From Neisseria subflava (lineage in GTDB: Bacteria; Pseudomonadota; Gammaproteobacteria; Burkholderiales; Neisseriaceae): a stretch of DNA of 64,000 nucleotides. Below are positions 55,516 to 64,000 of this stretch, one piece after another. The position numbers and the translations under genes were made by a program. Every line of letters begins with the position of its first letter. The stretch's first letter is position 1. The stretch covers positions 1,922,001 to 1,986,000 of the forward strand of contig NZ_CP039887.1 of assembly GCF_005221305.1 (NCBI RefSeq). Direction: 5' to 3'. The notes under the pieces are model-generated. The model saw only the letters and a program-made list of their open reading frames with translations, had not been told where the DNA came from and made no database searches.

Positions 55516-56247
55516 TTAATACCCCGTATCTACGTAGGCTGTTCCACGTTGCAAATAAGCATTGGATACATAGCCTTTGAGATCCCCAACTTGTACTTTA
55601 ACCCAGCATCCACCGCCTGCATCTTCACATTTGGTGGTTTCAGCAATAACCTGAAGCTCTTGACCATCTCTTAATTGTTTAACGGCTATGTTGGACGTAG
55701 ATGGACCTCCACGAAGATTGATTGTGCCTGAACCCGAAGCAGTAATGACAAAAGCTGGGTAGCGAGTCAGTTTCTCGGTAGGTTTAGGAGCGGCTGTTTT
55801 TTTCTCTTCCGCTTTTTTAGTTTCTTCTTGTTGCTTTTTCTTTTTTTCTTCTTGCTCTAGTTTCTTTTTAGTTTCTTCTTGTTTCCGCTCTTCTTCTATA
55901 GCAAGTCTCTTTTTTACCTCGTCTTGTTTTTGCTCTTCTTCTTGAGCGCGTTTTTGTTTAGCTTCTTCTTGTCGTTGTTCTTCCTCAAGCATTTGTTGCA
56001 TCTTTAAGTCTTCTTGAGCACTTTGATAGGCTTGTTCATAAATTTCGTTTTCACGTTGTCGTTGTTCTATTTGTTTACGGTGTTCCAATTCTTGGTTTTC
56101 ACGCTCAGCCTGAAGCTTTTGTTGTTGCGCTAATTGCTCTTTCAGTGCATTCAGTTCTTTTTTTGTTTCATTTTCACTACGATTACAGGCAGTAAGTAGA
56201 GTTAGAGTCAGAAGACTGATGGAAAAGATAGAAAAGGCTTTTTTCAT
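55516..56247 (-). CDS. Lipoprotein with coiled coil and C-terminal SH3-like domain
   Basis: 243 aa. Lipobox LLTAC gives Cys21 as the lipidated residue. Residues 27-165 are an extremely charged Glu/Lys/Gln coiled coil with EEE/KKK runs, and about 170-240 form a bacterial SH3_3 domain (TINLRGGPSTSNIAV, GGGCWVKVQVGDLKGYVSNAYL). Such SH3 domains bind peptidoglycan or peptides, so the protein probably bridges membrane and cell wall. First gene of the AT-rich four-gene cluster; the coding DNA is A-rich in the coiled coil. Confidence 0.85.
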   Translation of the reverse strand: MKKAFSIFSISLLTLTLLTACNRSENETKKELNALKEQLAQQQKLQAERENQELEHRKQIEQRQRENEIYEQAYQSAQEDLKMQQMLEEEQRQEEAKQKRAQEEEQKQDEVKKRLAIEEERKQEETKKKLEQEEKKKKQQEETKKAEEKKTAAPKPTEKLTRYPAFVITASGSGTINLRGGPSTSNIAVKQLRDGQELQVIAETTKCEDAGGGCWVKVQVGDLKGYVSNAYLQRGTAYVDTGY

Positions 56248-56297
56248 TTTTTATCTCTCAATGGTTGAATGAAATATAAGTCTTTAAAAGTGATTAA

Positions 56298-56324
56298 AAA
56301 GAAATCTCATATCGAGATTTCTTT
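56298..56324 (-). terminator. Terminator-like hairpin in the SH3-lipoprotein leader
   Basis: AAAGAAATCTC and GAGATTTCTTT with a 5-base loop; on the minus strand it is followed by TTAATC. It lies 50-75 bases upstream of the lipoprotein start, so it either ends a small RNA from the right or attenuates the operon. Confidence 0.45.
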
Positions 56325-56405
56325 ACGTAGTTATGTGTAACATTTGCAAATATTGTAACATAGTAAATTCAATGCTGCAGTTATTTAATATGTTTAATCA
56401 ATTTA

Positions 56406-56432
56406 GATAATCGGTCATTATAACCGATTATC
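56406..56432. repeat. Perfect 10-bp inverted repeat, possible operator
   Basis: GATAATCGGT and ACCGATTATC flank a 7-base AT-rich spacer, the size and symmetry of a repressor site. No T-run follows on either strand. Confidence 0.5.
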
Positions 56433-56601
56433 GGTATATTTCCCGAGGAAACTCATTTCGATTGAAAAGAGTAGAGTTGTTTATATCTATTAGCAATAAA
56501 ATTCGTTCTTTGTGTGGATGGAAACAATGGTCTCAAGATAGAAGCTTAGTTTCCAAATAAATTCAGGAAAAGGCCGAGTTGATGTAGTTGCTTGAAACAA
56601 G

Positions 56602-56633
56602 AAAGGCCGTCTGAAAGATTTTCAGACGGCCTT
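56602..56633. terminator. DUS hairpin in the divergent region before frr
   Basis: AAAGGCCGTCTGAAA and TTTCAGACGGCCTTT around a short loop, ending TTTATTTTG. It is not downstream of any recognised gene. Confidence 0.75.
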
Positions 56634-56762
56634 TATTTTGTTTGATGTTAAATATCGGTTAGAAAACAAGGCTGTTGAGGCGTAAAGCCTTGTCGTGAGG
56701 GCGGTTTAACGGTACTATTCTCGGTTAATCCTGTTTTATTCCTATGAAATTGAAAGTATAAG

Positions 56763-57320
56763 ATGATTAATGATATTCAAAAGACAGCTGAAGGCAAAAT
56801 GCAGCGTTCTCTGGAAGTATTGAAAGACAATTTAGCTAAAGTGCGTACCGGCCGTGCGCATACCGGCCTGCTCGACCAAGTGGAGGTGGAATACTGGGGC
56901 AGCATGGTGCCTGTGAGCCAAGTGGCGAACGTGACGCTTTTGGATGCGCGTACGATTGGTGTGAAACCGTTCGAGAGCAATATGGCTGCAAAAGTTGAGA
57001 AAGCGATCCGTGATTCCAACTTGGGCCTGAACCCTGCTTCTGTCGGCGATTTGATCCGTGTCCCTATGCCTATGCTGACTGAAGAACGCCGTAAAGATTT
57101 GATCAAAGTGGTACGCGGTGAGGCGGAAGAGGGTCGTGTGTCTATCCGCAATGTGCGCCGTGATGCAAACGACCACATCAAAAAATTGTTGAAAGACAAA
57201 GAGATTTCTGAAGATGAAGCCCGCCGTGGCGAGGAAGCGGTTCAGAAGTTGACCGACAAATATATTGCTGAGGCAGACAAGCTCTTGGCTGCCAAAGAAG
57301 AAGATTTGATGGCGATTTAA
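56763..57320 (+). CDS. frr: Ribosome recycling factor
   Basis: 185 aa, the standard length. RRF splits post-termination ribosomes with EF-G. The three-helix bundle ends are seen in [16 protein letters not shown] (about 25-40) and [21 protein letters not shown] (about 132-152). It leads the conserved frr-uppS-cdsA-dxr-rseP-bamA cluster. A 57-bp gap with an unpaired DUS separates it from uppS. Confidence 0.97.
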   Translation: MINDIQKTAEGKMQRSLEVLKDNLAKVRTGRAHTGLLDQVEVEYWGSMVPVSQVANVTLLDARTIGVKPFESNMAAKVEKAIRDSNLGLNPASVGDLIRVPMPMLTEERRKDLIKVVRGEAEEGRVSIRNVRRDANDHIKKLLKDKEISEDEARRGEEAVQKLTDKYIAEADKLLAAKEEDLMAI

Positions 57321-57377
57321 TCCTGTGTGTAAACCGTTCAGACGGCCTTTGGACGGTTTGCTCCCTGAAAGGCAGAC

Positions 57378-58124
57378 ATGAAAAGCAGTACGCAGACGAT
57401 TTTGGAACACTCTGCCATCCCCCGACATATTGCTGTGATTATGGACGGCAACGGACGTTGGGCAAAGAAGCGTTTTCTTCCCCGCGTGATGGGGCATAAG
57501 CGCGGCTTGGATGCGCTGGAGAACATGGTGAAGCATTGTGCTGAACTGGGTGTGCAGTATTTGACCGTGTTTGCTTTTTCGACTGAAAACTGGCGACGCC
57601 CCGAGGAAGAGGTTTCTTTTCTGATGGGGCTGTTTTTGCAGGCTTTGCAAAAGCAGGTGCGCCGTTTGCACGATAACAATATGCGCTTGAGGGTCATTGG
57701 CAGCCGTGAGCGGTTTAATGCTGAAATCCTGAAGGGGATTGAGGCGGCAGAGGCGTTGACGGCAAACAATACCGGTTTGACTTTGAGCATTGCTGCCGAT
57801 TATGGCGGCCGCTGGGATATTTTGCAGGCGGCAAATCAGTTGATTGCCGAAGGTGTCACTGAGATTACGGAAGAGGCGTTGTCGCGCTATTTGATGTTGG
57901 GCGATGCACCCGAGCCGGATTTGTTTATCCGAACCGGCGGGGAGACGCGCATCAGTAATTTTCTGCTGTGGCAGATGGCGTATGCGGAATTGTATTTTAC
58001 GGATACGCTGTGGCCTGATTTTAATGAGAAATCGCTAAACGAGGCGATTGCTTCGTTCCAAAAACGGGAACGCCGCTTCGGGCGGACTTCCGAACAGCTG
58101 CCGGTTGAGCAGCAACGGGGTTGA
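57378..58124 (+). CDS. uppS: Undecaprenyl diphosphate synthase
   Basis: 248 aa cis-prenyltransferase that extends farnesyl diphosphate with isopentenyl units to C55-PP, the lipid carrier for peptidoglycan and surface glycans. The catalytic MDGNGRWAKKR (Asp22-Asn24) and the C-terminal RTGGETRISNFLLWQ and EL-F-D-LWPDF blocks are present. Cytoplasmic, membrane-associated. It lies five bases before cdsA and is translated with it. Confidence 0.96.
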   Translation: MKSSTQTILEHSAIPRHIAVIMDGNGRWAKKRFLPRVMGHKRGLDALENMVKHCAELGVQYLTVFAFSTENWRRPEEEVSFLMGLFLQALQKQVRRLHDNNMRLRVIGSRERFNAEILKGIEAAEALTANNTGLTLSIAADYGGRWDILQAANQLIAEGVTEITEEALSRYLMLGDAPEPDLFIRTGGETRISNFLLWQMAYAELYFTDTLWPDFNEKSLNEAIASFQKRERRFGRTSEQLPVEQQRG

Positions 58125-58129
58125 GAACT

Positions 58130-58924
58130 ATGTTGAAACAACGGATTTTGACGGCGCTGTGGCTTTTGCCGCTGATGCTGGGTATGCTGTTTTATGCGCC
58201 TATGTGGCTGTGGGCGGCGTTTTGCGGCCTGATTGCCATGTTGACTTTGTGGGAATATGCCCGCATGAGCGGCTTGGACAAGCTGAAAATCAATCATTAT
58301 TTGGCTTCAACGCTGGTGTTCGGCGTGATTGCTTATGCCGGCGGTTGGCAGTTGCCTGATTTGGTTTGGTATGTCGTATTGGCGTTTTGGCTGATTGTCA
58401 TGCCTTGGTGGCTGAAAGCGAAATGGAAGTTAAACGGCGGCTGGCAGGCTTACACGGTTGGTTGGTTGTTGGTGATGCCGTTTTGGTTCGCACTGGTTTA
58501 CCTGCGCCCTCAGCCTGAAGACGCGTTGTCTTTATTGGCGATTATGGGTTTGGTGTGGGTGGCCGATATTGGCGCGTATTTCTGCGGCAAATCGTTTGGC
58601 AAGCGCAAAATTGCGCCGACCATCAGCCCGGGTAAAAGCTGGGAAGGTGCGATCGGCGGCGCATTATGCGTTGCCGTGTACATGACCATCGTATGGAAAG
58701 CCGGTTGGCTGGCTTTTGAAGCCGGTTGGTTAAAAACTATTTTGATCGGCTTGATTCTGACCGTTGTCAGCGTGTGCGGCGATTTGCTGGAAAGCTGGCT
58801 TAAACGTGCGGCCGGTATCAAAGACAGCAGTAATCTGTTGCCGGGACACGGCGGCGTGTTCGACCGTGTGGACAGCCTGATTGCCGTTATCAGCATTTAT
58901 GCCGCCTTTATATATTTGTTTTAA
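58130..58924 (+). CDS. cdsA: Phosphatidate cytidylyltransferase
   Basis: 264 aa from ATG at 58130; an in-frame TTG at 58121 is less likely. Inner-membrane enzyme making CDP-diacylglycerol for phospholipid synthesis. Several hydrophobic segments lead to the CTP-transferase signature SVCGDLLESWLKRAAGIKDS and LLPGHGGVFDRVDS (about 206-250). Ribosome site is weak (GAGAACT). A good match in length and order to family members. Confidence 0.95.
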   Translation: MLKQRILTALWLLPLMLGMLFYAPMWLWAAFCGLIAMLTLWEYARMSGLDKLKINHYLASTLVFGVIAYAGGWQLPDLVWYVVLAFWLIVMPWWLKAKWKLNGGWQAYTVGWLLVMPFWFALVYLRPQPEDALSLLAIMGLVWVADIGAYFCGKSFGKRKIAPTISPGKSWEGAIGGALCVAVYMTIVWKAGWLAFEAGWLKTILIGLILTVVSVCGDLLESWLKRAAGIKDSSNLLPGHGGVFDRVDSLIAVISIYAAFIYLF

Positions 58925-58954
58925 ACAGCCTGTCTGACGTGGTTGAGGGAGCTG

Positions 58955-59707
58955 ATGATGTCCGAACAAAAACAGATTTCATCTTTATCGATCTTGGGCG
59001 TATTGTTGGCACTAGGATTGATGGCTGCGGCGTTTATTTTGGGCGTGCAGTTTAAGAATCTGCGCCAGCCGGGGACGATTACTGTAAAAGGTCTGGCGGA
59101 GAAAAACTTCCAATCCGACAGCGCGACGTGGAATACGGGTGTGAACGCGCACGGCGAGAGCTATCAGGAAGTTTTGGATTTGCTGACGGCAAGGCGCAAG
59201 AAGCTGTCTAAATTTTTGGGTGAGCAAGGCTTTACGGCGGCGGAAATGAAAGTGGGCCTGCCCGAAGTGTCGCGCGTTTTCAATGAAACCCGCGACGAAC
59301 TGGGCAACGTAACCCGCACGCCCAACGGCTACGATGGCGACCTCAATGTTGTGGTCAACACCAAAAAACTGGACAAAATCCAAGCAGCACAGCGCGCCAT
59401 TTTGAACTTCCGTGCGCAAAACGAATTCATCCGCTTCGACAATCCGCAATATTTGCTGGGCAATTTAGAAACCATCAAACGTGATTTGATCACGCAGGCG
59501 ACTGAGGACGCGCAGAAACGCGCGGCCGAATTTGCCAAAACCGGCGGCGGCAAAGTGGGCGCCATGCGTTCTGCTTCGCAAGGTTCGTTCAATATCTATG
59601 CCGACACCGGCAGCAGCGAGGACGACGAGTACGGCGGTTCTTACGATAAAAGCACCGTCGGCAAGCAAGTCCGACTGGTTGTTACCATCGAATACGGCAT
59701 TGAGTAA
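58955..59707 (+). CDS. SIMPL-domain (COG2859-like) envelope protein
   Basis: 250 aa from ATG at 58955 (a second ATG follows at 58958), with GAGGGA 4-7 bases before. One N-terminal membrane segment (about 12-34) anchors the rest in the periplasm. The SIMPL/DUF541 fold starts at TITVKGLAEKNFQSDSA and contains the long helix QAATRR-like QEVLDLLTARRKKLSKFL; the C-terminal part repeats beta-strands. Role unknown. It sits between cdsA and dxr, where many Neisseria have no gene of known function. Confidence 0.85.
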   Translation: MMSEQKQISSLSILGVLLALGLMAAAFILGVQFKNLRQPGTITVKGLAEKNFQSDSATWNTGVNAHGESYQEVLDLLTARRKKLSKFLGEQGFTAAEMKVGLPEVSRVFNETRDELGNVTRTPNGYDGDLNVVVNTKKLDKIQAAQRAILNFRAQNEFIRFDNPQYLLGNLETIKRDLITQATEDAQKRAAEFAKTGGGKVGAMRSASQGSFNIYADTGSSEDDEYGGSYDKSTVGKQVRLVVTIEYGIE

Positions 59708-59710
59708 TTC

Positions 59711-59754
59711 TTTCAGACGGCCTTTTCAGCTGGGAGGCAAAAGGCCGTCTGAAA
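59711..59754. repeat. Outward DUS pair between the SIMPL gene and dxr
   Basis: TTTCAGACGGCCTTTT and AAAAGGCCGTCTGAAA around a 12-base spacer, reverse arm order, four bases past the SIMPL stop. Confidence 0.7.
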
Positions 59755-59824
59755 ATTGAAAACGGCAAAGAAATCTATTTCAAACACAATGAATACCGTT
59801 TGCACAGCACATAAAGAACACACC

Positions 59825-61006
59825 ATGACACAACAAGTCCTGACCATATTAGGCAGTACCGGCAGCATAGGCGAAAGTACTTTAGACGTTGTCTCCCGCC
59901 ATCCCGAGAAATTCCGCGTGTTCGCGCTGGCAGGGCATAGGCAGGTGGACAAGCTGGCGGCGCAATGCAAACAGTTCCGCCCGGAATATGCCGTTGTCGG
60001 CGATGCCGACCATGCCGCCGAGCTGGAAAAGAAACTCAAACAAGAAGGCATCAGTACGCAGGTTTTATATGGTTCTCAAGCCCTGATTGATGTGGCTTCA
60101 GCCGATGAAGTCAGCGGCGTGATGTGTGCCATTGTCGGCGCGGCTGGTTTGCCGTCGGCTTTGGCCGCTGCTCAAAAAGGCAAAACCATTTATCTGGCAA
60201 ACAAAGAAACGCTGGTGGTTTCCGGCGCATTGTTTATGGAAACTGCCCGTCAAAACGGCGCCACCGTCTTGCCGATTGACAGCGAACACAACGCCATCTT
60301 CCAAGTATTGCCAAGGGATTACACAGGCCGTCTGAATGAGCACGGTATCAATTCGATTATCCTGACCGCATCGGGCGGACCCTTCCTTAACACCGATTTA
60401 AGTATATTTGACAGCATTACGCCCGAGCAGGCGGTCAAGCATCCGAATTGGAGCATGGGTCGCAAAATTTCCGTTGATTCCGCATCAATGATGAATAAGG
60501 GCTTGGAGTTGATTGAGGCGCATTGGCTGTTTAACTGTCGGCCGGAAAAACTGGAAGTCGTCATTCATCCGCAATCCGTGATACACAGCATGGTGCGTTA
60601 TCGAGATGGTTCGGTATTGGCGCAGTTGGGTAATCCTGATATGCGTACGCCGATTGCTTATTGCTTGGGTCTGCCCGAACGCATCGATTCCGGCGTGGGC
60701 GAACTGGATTTCGGCGCATTATCCGCATTGACCTTCCAAAAGCCCGACTTTGACCGTTTCCCATGTCTGAAGCTTGCCTATCAGGCCATGAATGCAGGCG
60801 GTGCCGCGCCTTGCGTGTTGAACGCTGCAAACGAAGTTGCCGTGGCCGCTTTTTTAGATAAACGAATCAAGTTTACCGATATTGCCAAAGTCGTTGCCCA
60901 CTGCCTTGCTCAAGATTTTTCAGACGGCCGTCACGATATCGAAGGCCTGCTGGCGCAAGACGCGCAAACACGCAGGCAGGCAGAAGCCTTTATCGGCAAA
61001 CAATAA
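59825..61006 (+). CDS. dxr: 1-deoxy-D-xylulose 5-phosphate reductoisomerase
   Basis: 393 aa from ATG at 59825; the earlier in-frame start at 59756 gives non-conserved residues. The enzyme converts DXP to MEP with NADPH, the second step of non-mevalonate isoprenoid synthesis that feeds uppS nearby. NADPH motif [11 protein letters not shown] (about 8-18), catalytic LANKET (about 122-127), SEHNAIFQ and the [21 protein letters not shown] loop are intact. A DUS core is built into the gene at about 60333 (encoding GRLN) and 60919 (SDG). Confidence 0.97.
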   Translation: MTQQVLTILGSTGSIGESTLDVVSRHPEKFRVFALAGHRQVDKLAAQCKQFRPEYAVVGDADHAAELEKKLKQEGISTQVLYGSQALIDVASADEVSGVMCAIVGAAGLPSALAAAQKGKTIYLANKETLVVSGALFMETARQNGATVLPIDSEHNAIFQVLPRDYTGRLNEHGINSIILTASGGPFLNTDLSIFDSITPEQAVKHPNWSMGRKISVDSASMMNKGLELIEAHWLFNCRPEKLEVVIHPQSVIHSMVRYRDGSVLAQLGNPDMRTPIAYCLGLPERIDSGVGELDFGALSALTFQKPDFDRFPCLKLAYQAMNAGGAAPCVLNAANEVAVAAFLDKRIKFTDIAKVVAHCLAQDFSDGRHDIEGLLAQDAQTRRQAEAFIGKQ

Positions 61007-61018
61007 AGCTTCAATGAC

Positions 61019-61100
61019 AGGCCGTCTGAAACGTCAACCGCTTGGCATTTAGGCAGACAAAATGGAACAACTGCCTTTATAATCGGTTTTCAGACGGCCT
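61019..61100. repeat. Nested stem with DUS outer arms before rseP
   Basis: Outer arms AGGCCGTCTGAAA (61019-61031) and TTTCAGACGGCCT (61088-61100) enclose an inner AGGCAG/CTGCCT stem (61051-61056, 61071-61076). It lies between dxr and rseP. Confidence 0.5.
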
Positions 61101-61137
61101 TATCCGTTGATTATCACATTCCACTCAGGGGATTTTT

Positions 61138-62478
61138 TTGCAAACCTTTTTAGCCTTTATCGTCGCCATTCTGATTTTGGTCAGCCTGCATGAGTTCGGA
61201 CACTATATTGTTGCCCGCTGGTGCGGCGTTAAAGTCGTGCGCTTTTCCGTCGGCTTCGGTAAGCCCTTTTTCACCCGAAAACGCGGCGATACCGAGTGGT
61301 GTCTTGCCCCAATTCCGCTGGGTGGTTACGTTAAAATGGTCGATACGCGCGAAGGTGAGGTGGCGGAAGCAGATTTGTCGTACGCCTTTGACAAGCAGCA
61401 TCCGGCCAAGCGCATCGCCATTGTCGCTGCTGGTCCTTTGACCAATTTGATTTTGGCTGTTTTGCTTTACGGTTTGAGCTTTTCCTTCGGCGTGACCGAG
61501 TTGCGCCCTTATGTCGGCATGGTCGAGCCTGCCAGTATTGCCGCCAAAGCAGGTTTTCAGGCAGGCGATAAAATTGTATCGGTCAACGGAATCGCCGTTA
61601 AAGACTGGAGCGATGCGCAAACCGAGATGGTGTTGAACCTTGAGGCCGGCCCTGTAAAAGTCGCTGTTCAGACGGCCTCAAATACCCAAGCCATCCGCAT
61701 AATTGATGCCGCCGGCACGCCTGAAGCAGGTAAAGTTGCGAAAAACCAAGGCAACATCGGCCTTTTGCCTTTTAGAATTACTAACCGCATCGGCAAAGTC
61801 TTGGCCAATAGTCCGGCCGAAAAAGCAGGTTTGAAGGAAAACGACAAACTGCTGACCGCCGATGGGCAACCCATCGAAAGCTGGCAGGCATGGACGGAAC
61901 TCTTCCGCGCCAGCCCCGGCAAACGAATCGAACTGACTTACGAGCGCGACGGTAAAATACTGGCGACCGCTATCCGTCCGGACAGCGTCGAGCAGTCGGC
62001 AGGCGTGCTGGTGGGTAGAGCAGGGCTTGCCGCCCAGGCGGATAAAGAGTGGGATAAAACCATCCGCTACCGCTATACGCCTTCCGTTGCCCAAGCCTTT
62101 GAATTGGGTTGGAACAAAACCGTCAACTATTCGTGGACAACCCTCAAATTTTTCGGAAAACTGGTTACAGGCAATGCCTCTTTGAACCATATTTCCGGCC
62201 CCTTGACCATTGCCGATGTCGCCGGACAATCCGCCAAACTCGGATTGCAGAGCTACCTCGAATTTCTGGCCTTGGTCAGCATCAGCTTAGGCGTGTTGAA
62301 CCTTTTGCCCGTGCCCGTTTTAGACGGCGGACATTTGGTTTTCTACACCGCCGAATGGATACGCGGAAAGCCTTTGAGCGAGCGCATACAGGCAGTCGGC
62401 CTGCGCTTCGGACTGGCAGCCATGCTTTTGATGATGGCTGTGGCTTTCTTTAATGACATCAACCGTTTGTTTGGATAA
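61138..62478 (+). CDS. rseP: Site-2 intramembrane protease RseP
   Basis: 446 aa starting at TTG 61138 ([22 protein letters not shown]) with CAGGGGA 5 bases upstream; there is no in-frame ATG in the first conserved helix. The zinc protease motif HEFGH is at about 18-22, the second active-site motif [12 protein letters not shown] (Asp at about 396) near the C-terminus, with two PDZ regions (about 110-290) between. It cleaves membrane-anchored substrates such as anti-sigma factors or signal peptides. No RseA homologue is seen, and the ECF pair here uses a soluble anti-sigma factor, so its targets are elsewhere. Confidence 0.94.
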   Translation: MQTFLAFIVAILILVSLHEFGHYIVARWCGVKVVRFSVGFGKPFFTRKRGDTEWCLAPIPLGGYVKMVDTREGEVAEADLSYAFDKQHPAKRIAIVAAGPLTNLILAVLLYGLSFSFGVTELRPYVGMVEPASIAAKAGFQAGDKIVSVNGIAVKDWSDAQTEMVLNLEAGPVKVAVQTASNTQAIRIIDAAGTPEAGKVAKNQGNIGLLPFRITNRIGKVLANSPAEKAGLKENDKLLTADGQPIESWQAWTELFRASPGKRIELTYERDGKILATAIRPDSVEQSAGVLVGRAGLAAQADKEWDKTIRYRYTPSVAQAFELGWNKTVNYSWTTLKFFGKLVTGNASLNHISGPLTIADVAGQSAKLGLQSYLEFLALVSISLGVLNLLPVPVLDGGHLVFYTAEWIRGKPLSERIQAVGLRFGLAAMLLMMAVAFFNDINRLFG

Positions 62479-62481
62479 TTT

Positions 62482-64000
62482 ATGAAACTGAACCAGATTG
62501 CTTCCGCTTTAATGGTATTGAGCCTGTCTCCACTGGCATTGGCTGACTTTATCATTCAGGACATCCGCGTCGAAGGCCTGCAACGCACCGAGCCGAGTAC
62601 CGTCTTCAACTACCTGCCCGTTAAGGTCGGTGATAATTTCAATGATGCGCGCAGTGAAGAAATCATCAAAAAACTCTACGCAACCGGTTTCTTTGACGAC
62701 GTACGCGTCGAGACCATGGACAATCAAGTCCTGCTGACCGTGATTGAGCGTCCGACCATCAGCTCGCTCAATATTACTGGTGCGAAAATGCTGCAAAACG
62801 ATGCCATCAAGAAAAACCTTGAAGCATTTGGTTTGGCGCAATCCCAATACTTTAACCAAGCAACGCTGAACCAAGCCGTTGCCGGTTTGAAAGAAGAGTA
62901 TTTGAGCCGTGGCAAACAGTCTGTCCAAATCACTCCGACTGTGACCAAACTCGCCCGAAACCGCGTGTCTATCGATATTGCCATCGAAGAGGGCAAATCT
63001 ACCAAGATTACCGATATTTCATTTGAGGGCAACGAAGTTTATTCCGACCGCCGTCTGATGAAACAAATGTCCCTGAGCGAAGGCGGCATGTGGACTTGGA
63101 TTACGAAGAGCAACCAGTTCAATGAGCAAAAATTTGCTCAGGACATGGAAAAAATTACCAATTTCTATCAAAACAACGGCTACTTCAACTTCCGTATTTT
63201 GGATACCGATATCCAAACCAACGAAGACAAAACCAAGCAGACCATTAAAGTAACCGTCAGCGAAGGCGACCGCTTCCGCTGGGGCAATGTACGCATCGAA
63301 GGCGATACGCTGGAAGTGCCGAAAGAAGATTTGGAAAAACTGCTGACCATGAAGCCGGGCAAATGGTATGAACGCGCGCAAATGTCCAATTCGCTCGAAG
63401 CCATCCAAAACCGCATGGGTCAGGCAGGTTACGCATTCAGCGAAATCAATGTCCAACCGATTCCAAATGCCGAAACACATACCGTTGATTTTGTGTTGAC
63501 CGTTCAACCGGGTCGCAAAATCTATGTAAACGAAATCAACATTACCGGCAACAACAAAACCCGTGACGAAGTCATCCGTCGCGAGTTGCGTCAAATGGAA
63601 TCAGCGCCTTACGACTCTGCCAAACTGCAACGTTCTAAAGAGCGCGTTGAGTTGTTGGGCTACTTCGACAACGTTCAATTTGATGCAGTTCCTGTGGCCA
63701 ATACCCCTGACCAAGTTGACCTGAACATGAGTCTGACCGAACGTTCTACCGGCTCGCTCGACTTGAGCGCAGGTTGGGTTCAGGATACCGGTTTGGTGAT
63801 GTCTGCCGGCGTGGCTCAAGACAACCTGTTCGGTACGGGTAAATCCGTTGCCCTGCGTGCCTCCCGCAGTAAAACCACAGTAAACGGCTCGTTGTCGTTT
63901 ACCGACCCATACTTCACACCTGACGGCGTAAGCTTGGGCTACGACCTTTACGGCAAGACTTACGACCCGCGTAAAGCTTCTTCCAGTGCGAAACAATATA
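62482..64000 (+). CDS. bamA: Outer-membrane assembly factor BamA, cut at window end
   Basis: ATG at 62482, three bases after rseP; 506 codons visible and the frame is still open at 64000. Signal peptide 1-22 (ALA), then five POTRA domains (about 23-425): the VEGLQRTEPSTV, TGAKMLQND, FEGNEVYSDRRL, VRIEGDTL and ITGNNKTRDEVIRREL blocks. The beta-barrel starts near SLDLSAGWVQDTGLV. BamA (Omp85) inserts outer-membrane proteins and is essential. The C-terminal barrel lies outside the window. Confidence 0.96.
   Translation, partial: MKLNQIASALMVLSLSPLALADFIIQDIRVEGLQRTEPSTVFNYLPVKVGDNFNDARSEEIIKKLYATGFFDDVRVETMDNQVLLTVIERPTISSLNITGAKMLQNDAIKKNLEAFGLAQSQYFNQATLNQAVAGLKEEYLSRGKQSVQITPTVTKLARNRVSIDIAIEEGKSTKITDISFEGNEVYSDRRLMKQMSLSEGGMWTWITKSNQFNEQKFAQDMEKITNFYQNNGYFNFRILDTDIQTNEDKTKQTIKVTVSEGDRFRWGNVRIEGDTLEVPKEDLEKLLTMKPGKWYERAQMSNSLEAIQNRMGQAGYAFSEINVQPIPNAETHTVDFVLTVQPGRKIYVNEINITGNNKTRDEVIRRELRQMESAPYDSAKLQRSKERVELLGYFDNVQFDAVPVANTPDQVDLNMSLTERSTGSLDLSAGWVQDTGLVMSAGVAQDNLFGTGKSVALRASRSKTTVNGSLSFTDPYFTPDGVSLGYDLYGKTYDPRKASSSAKQY

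Larger units (their letters stand above)
56248..56762. other. 515-bp AT-rich divergent intergenic region
   Basis: Between the SH3 lipoprotein (minus) and frr (plus). It holds an 11-bp hairpin at 56298-56324, a perfect 10-bp inverted repeat at 56406-56432, a start-less open frame of about 49 codons ending TAA near 56557, and a DUS hairpin at 56602-56633. Two terminator-like structures between divergent gene starts suggest an unannotated small transcript or the remains of a lost gene. Confidence 0.5.

Noticed and set aside
56408..56560. Start-less open frame of about 49 codons before frr
   Set aside because: No start codon or ribosome site and no recognisable motif; noted only as possible debris.
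1..64000. Correia elements, dRS3 repeats, insertion sequences, prophage or CRISPR arrays
   Set aside because: Looked for the typical ends and spaced repeats; none were seen. Repetition in the window is explained by DUS.

Overview
The window is chromosomal DNA of a Neisseria species. The 10-base core of the neisserial DNA uptake sequence (DUS), GCCGTCTGAA, occurs throughout, usually as inverted pairs forming terminator hairpins at gene ends. Gene content and order (nuoA-N, frr-uppS-cdsA-dxr-rseP-bamA, tamA-tamB, a RecQ with three HRDC domains) fit the genus. Most DUS copies carry the AG prefix (AGGCCGTCTGAA), with a few AT (ATGCCGTCTGAA) and AGGTCGTCTGAA copies. From memory of published DUS dialects this points to a commensal of the N. 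subflava/flavescens/mucosa side rather than N. meningitidis or N. gonorrhoeae. No rRNA, tRNA, CRISPR array, transposase or prophage gene was recognised.

Layout. 1-18.7 kb holds housekeeping genes: an RNase II-family exonuclease (cut by the window start), a patatin-like lipoprotein, a TerB/DUF533-like protein, rsgA, metG, murA, ftsEX, a TlpA-like thioredoxin, an ArsC-like reductase, a DUF218 protein, an orphan iron/siderophore-type binding protein with a candidate Fur box, gltX, a PhnA-like zinc-ribbon protein and recQ. 18.9-22.3 kb is the most interesting locus: doxX, a Cys-rich EGKCG-repeat peptide, a DUF692 enzyme, a DUF2063 partner, an ECF sigma factor and a small zinc-type anti-sigma factor. 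I read it as a metal-handling RiPP (bufferin/oxazolin, HvfABC-type) operon joined to its own stress sigma switch. 22.5-28.6 kb is tamB-tamA on the minus strand. 29-37.4 kb holds sstT, an ABC exporter, a LOG-type protein, truC, prfB, an unrecognised 41-aa Gly-rich small protein gene, a decayed gene fragment marked by a foreign-dialect DUS, and a POT peptide transporter.

37.7-54.1 kb is the full 14-gene complex I operon with two unrelated genes inserted (a cold-shock/excalibur protein between nuoE and nuoF, a GFA-fold protein between nuoH and nuoI), ending with a DUF2818 membrane protein. 54.1-56.7 kb is an AT-rich minus-strand cluster of four small exported proteins or lipoproteins of unknown function, one possibly frameshifted. 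56.7-64 kb is the envelope-biogenesis cluster frr-uppS-cdsA-SIMPL-dxr-rseP-bamA, with bamA cut by the window end.

Coordinates were read by eye. Start codons were adjusted where family alignment or a ribosome-binding site supports a different start; no database search was possible.
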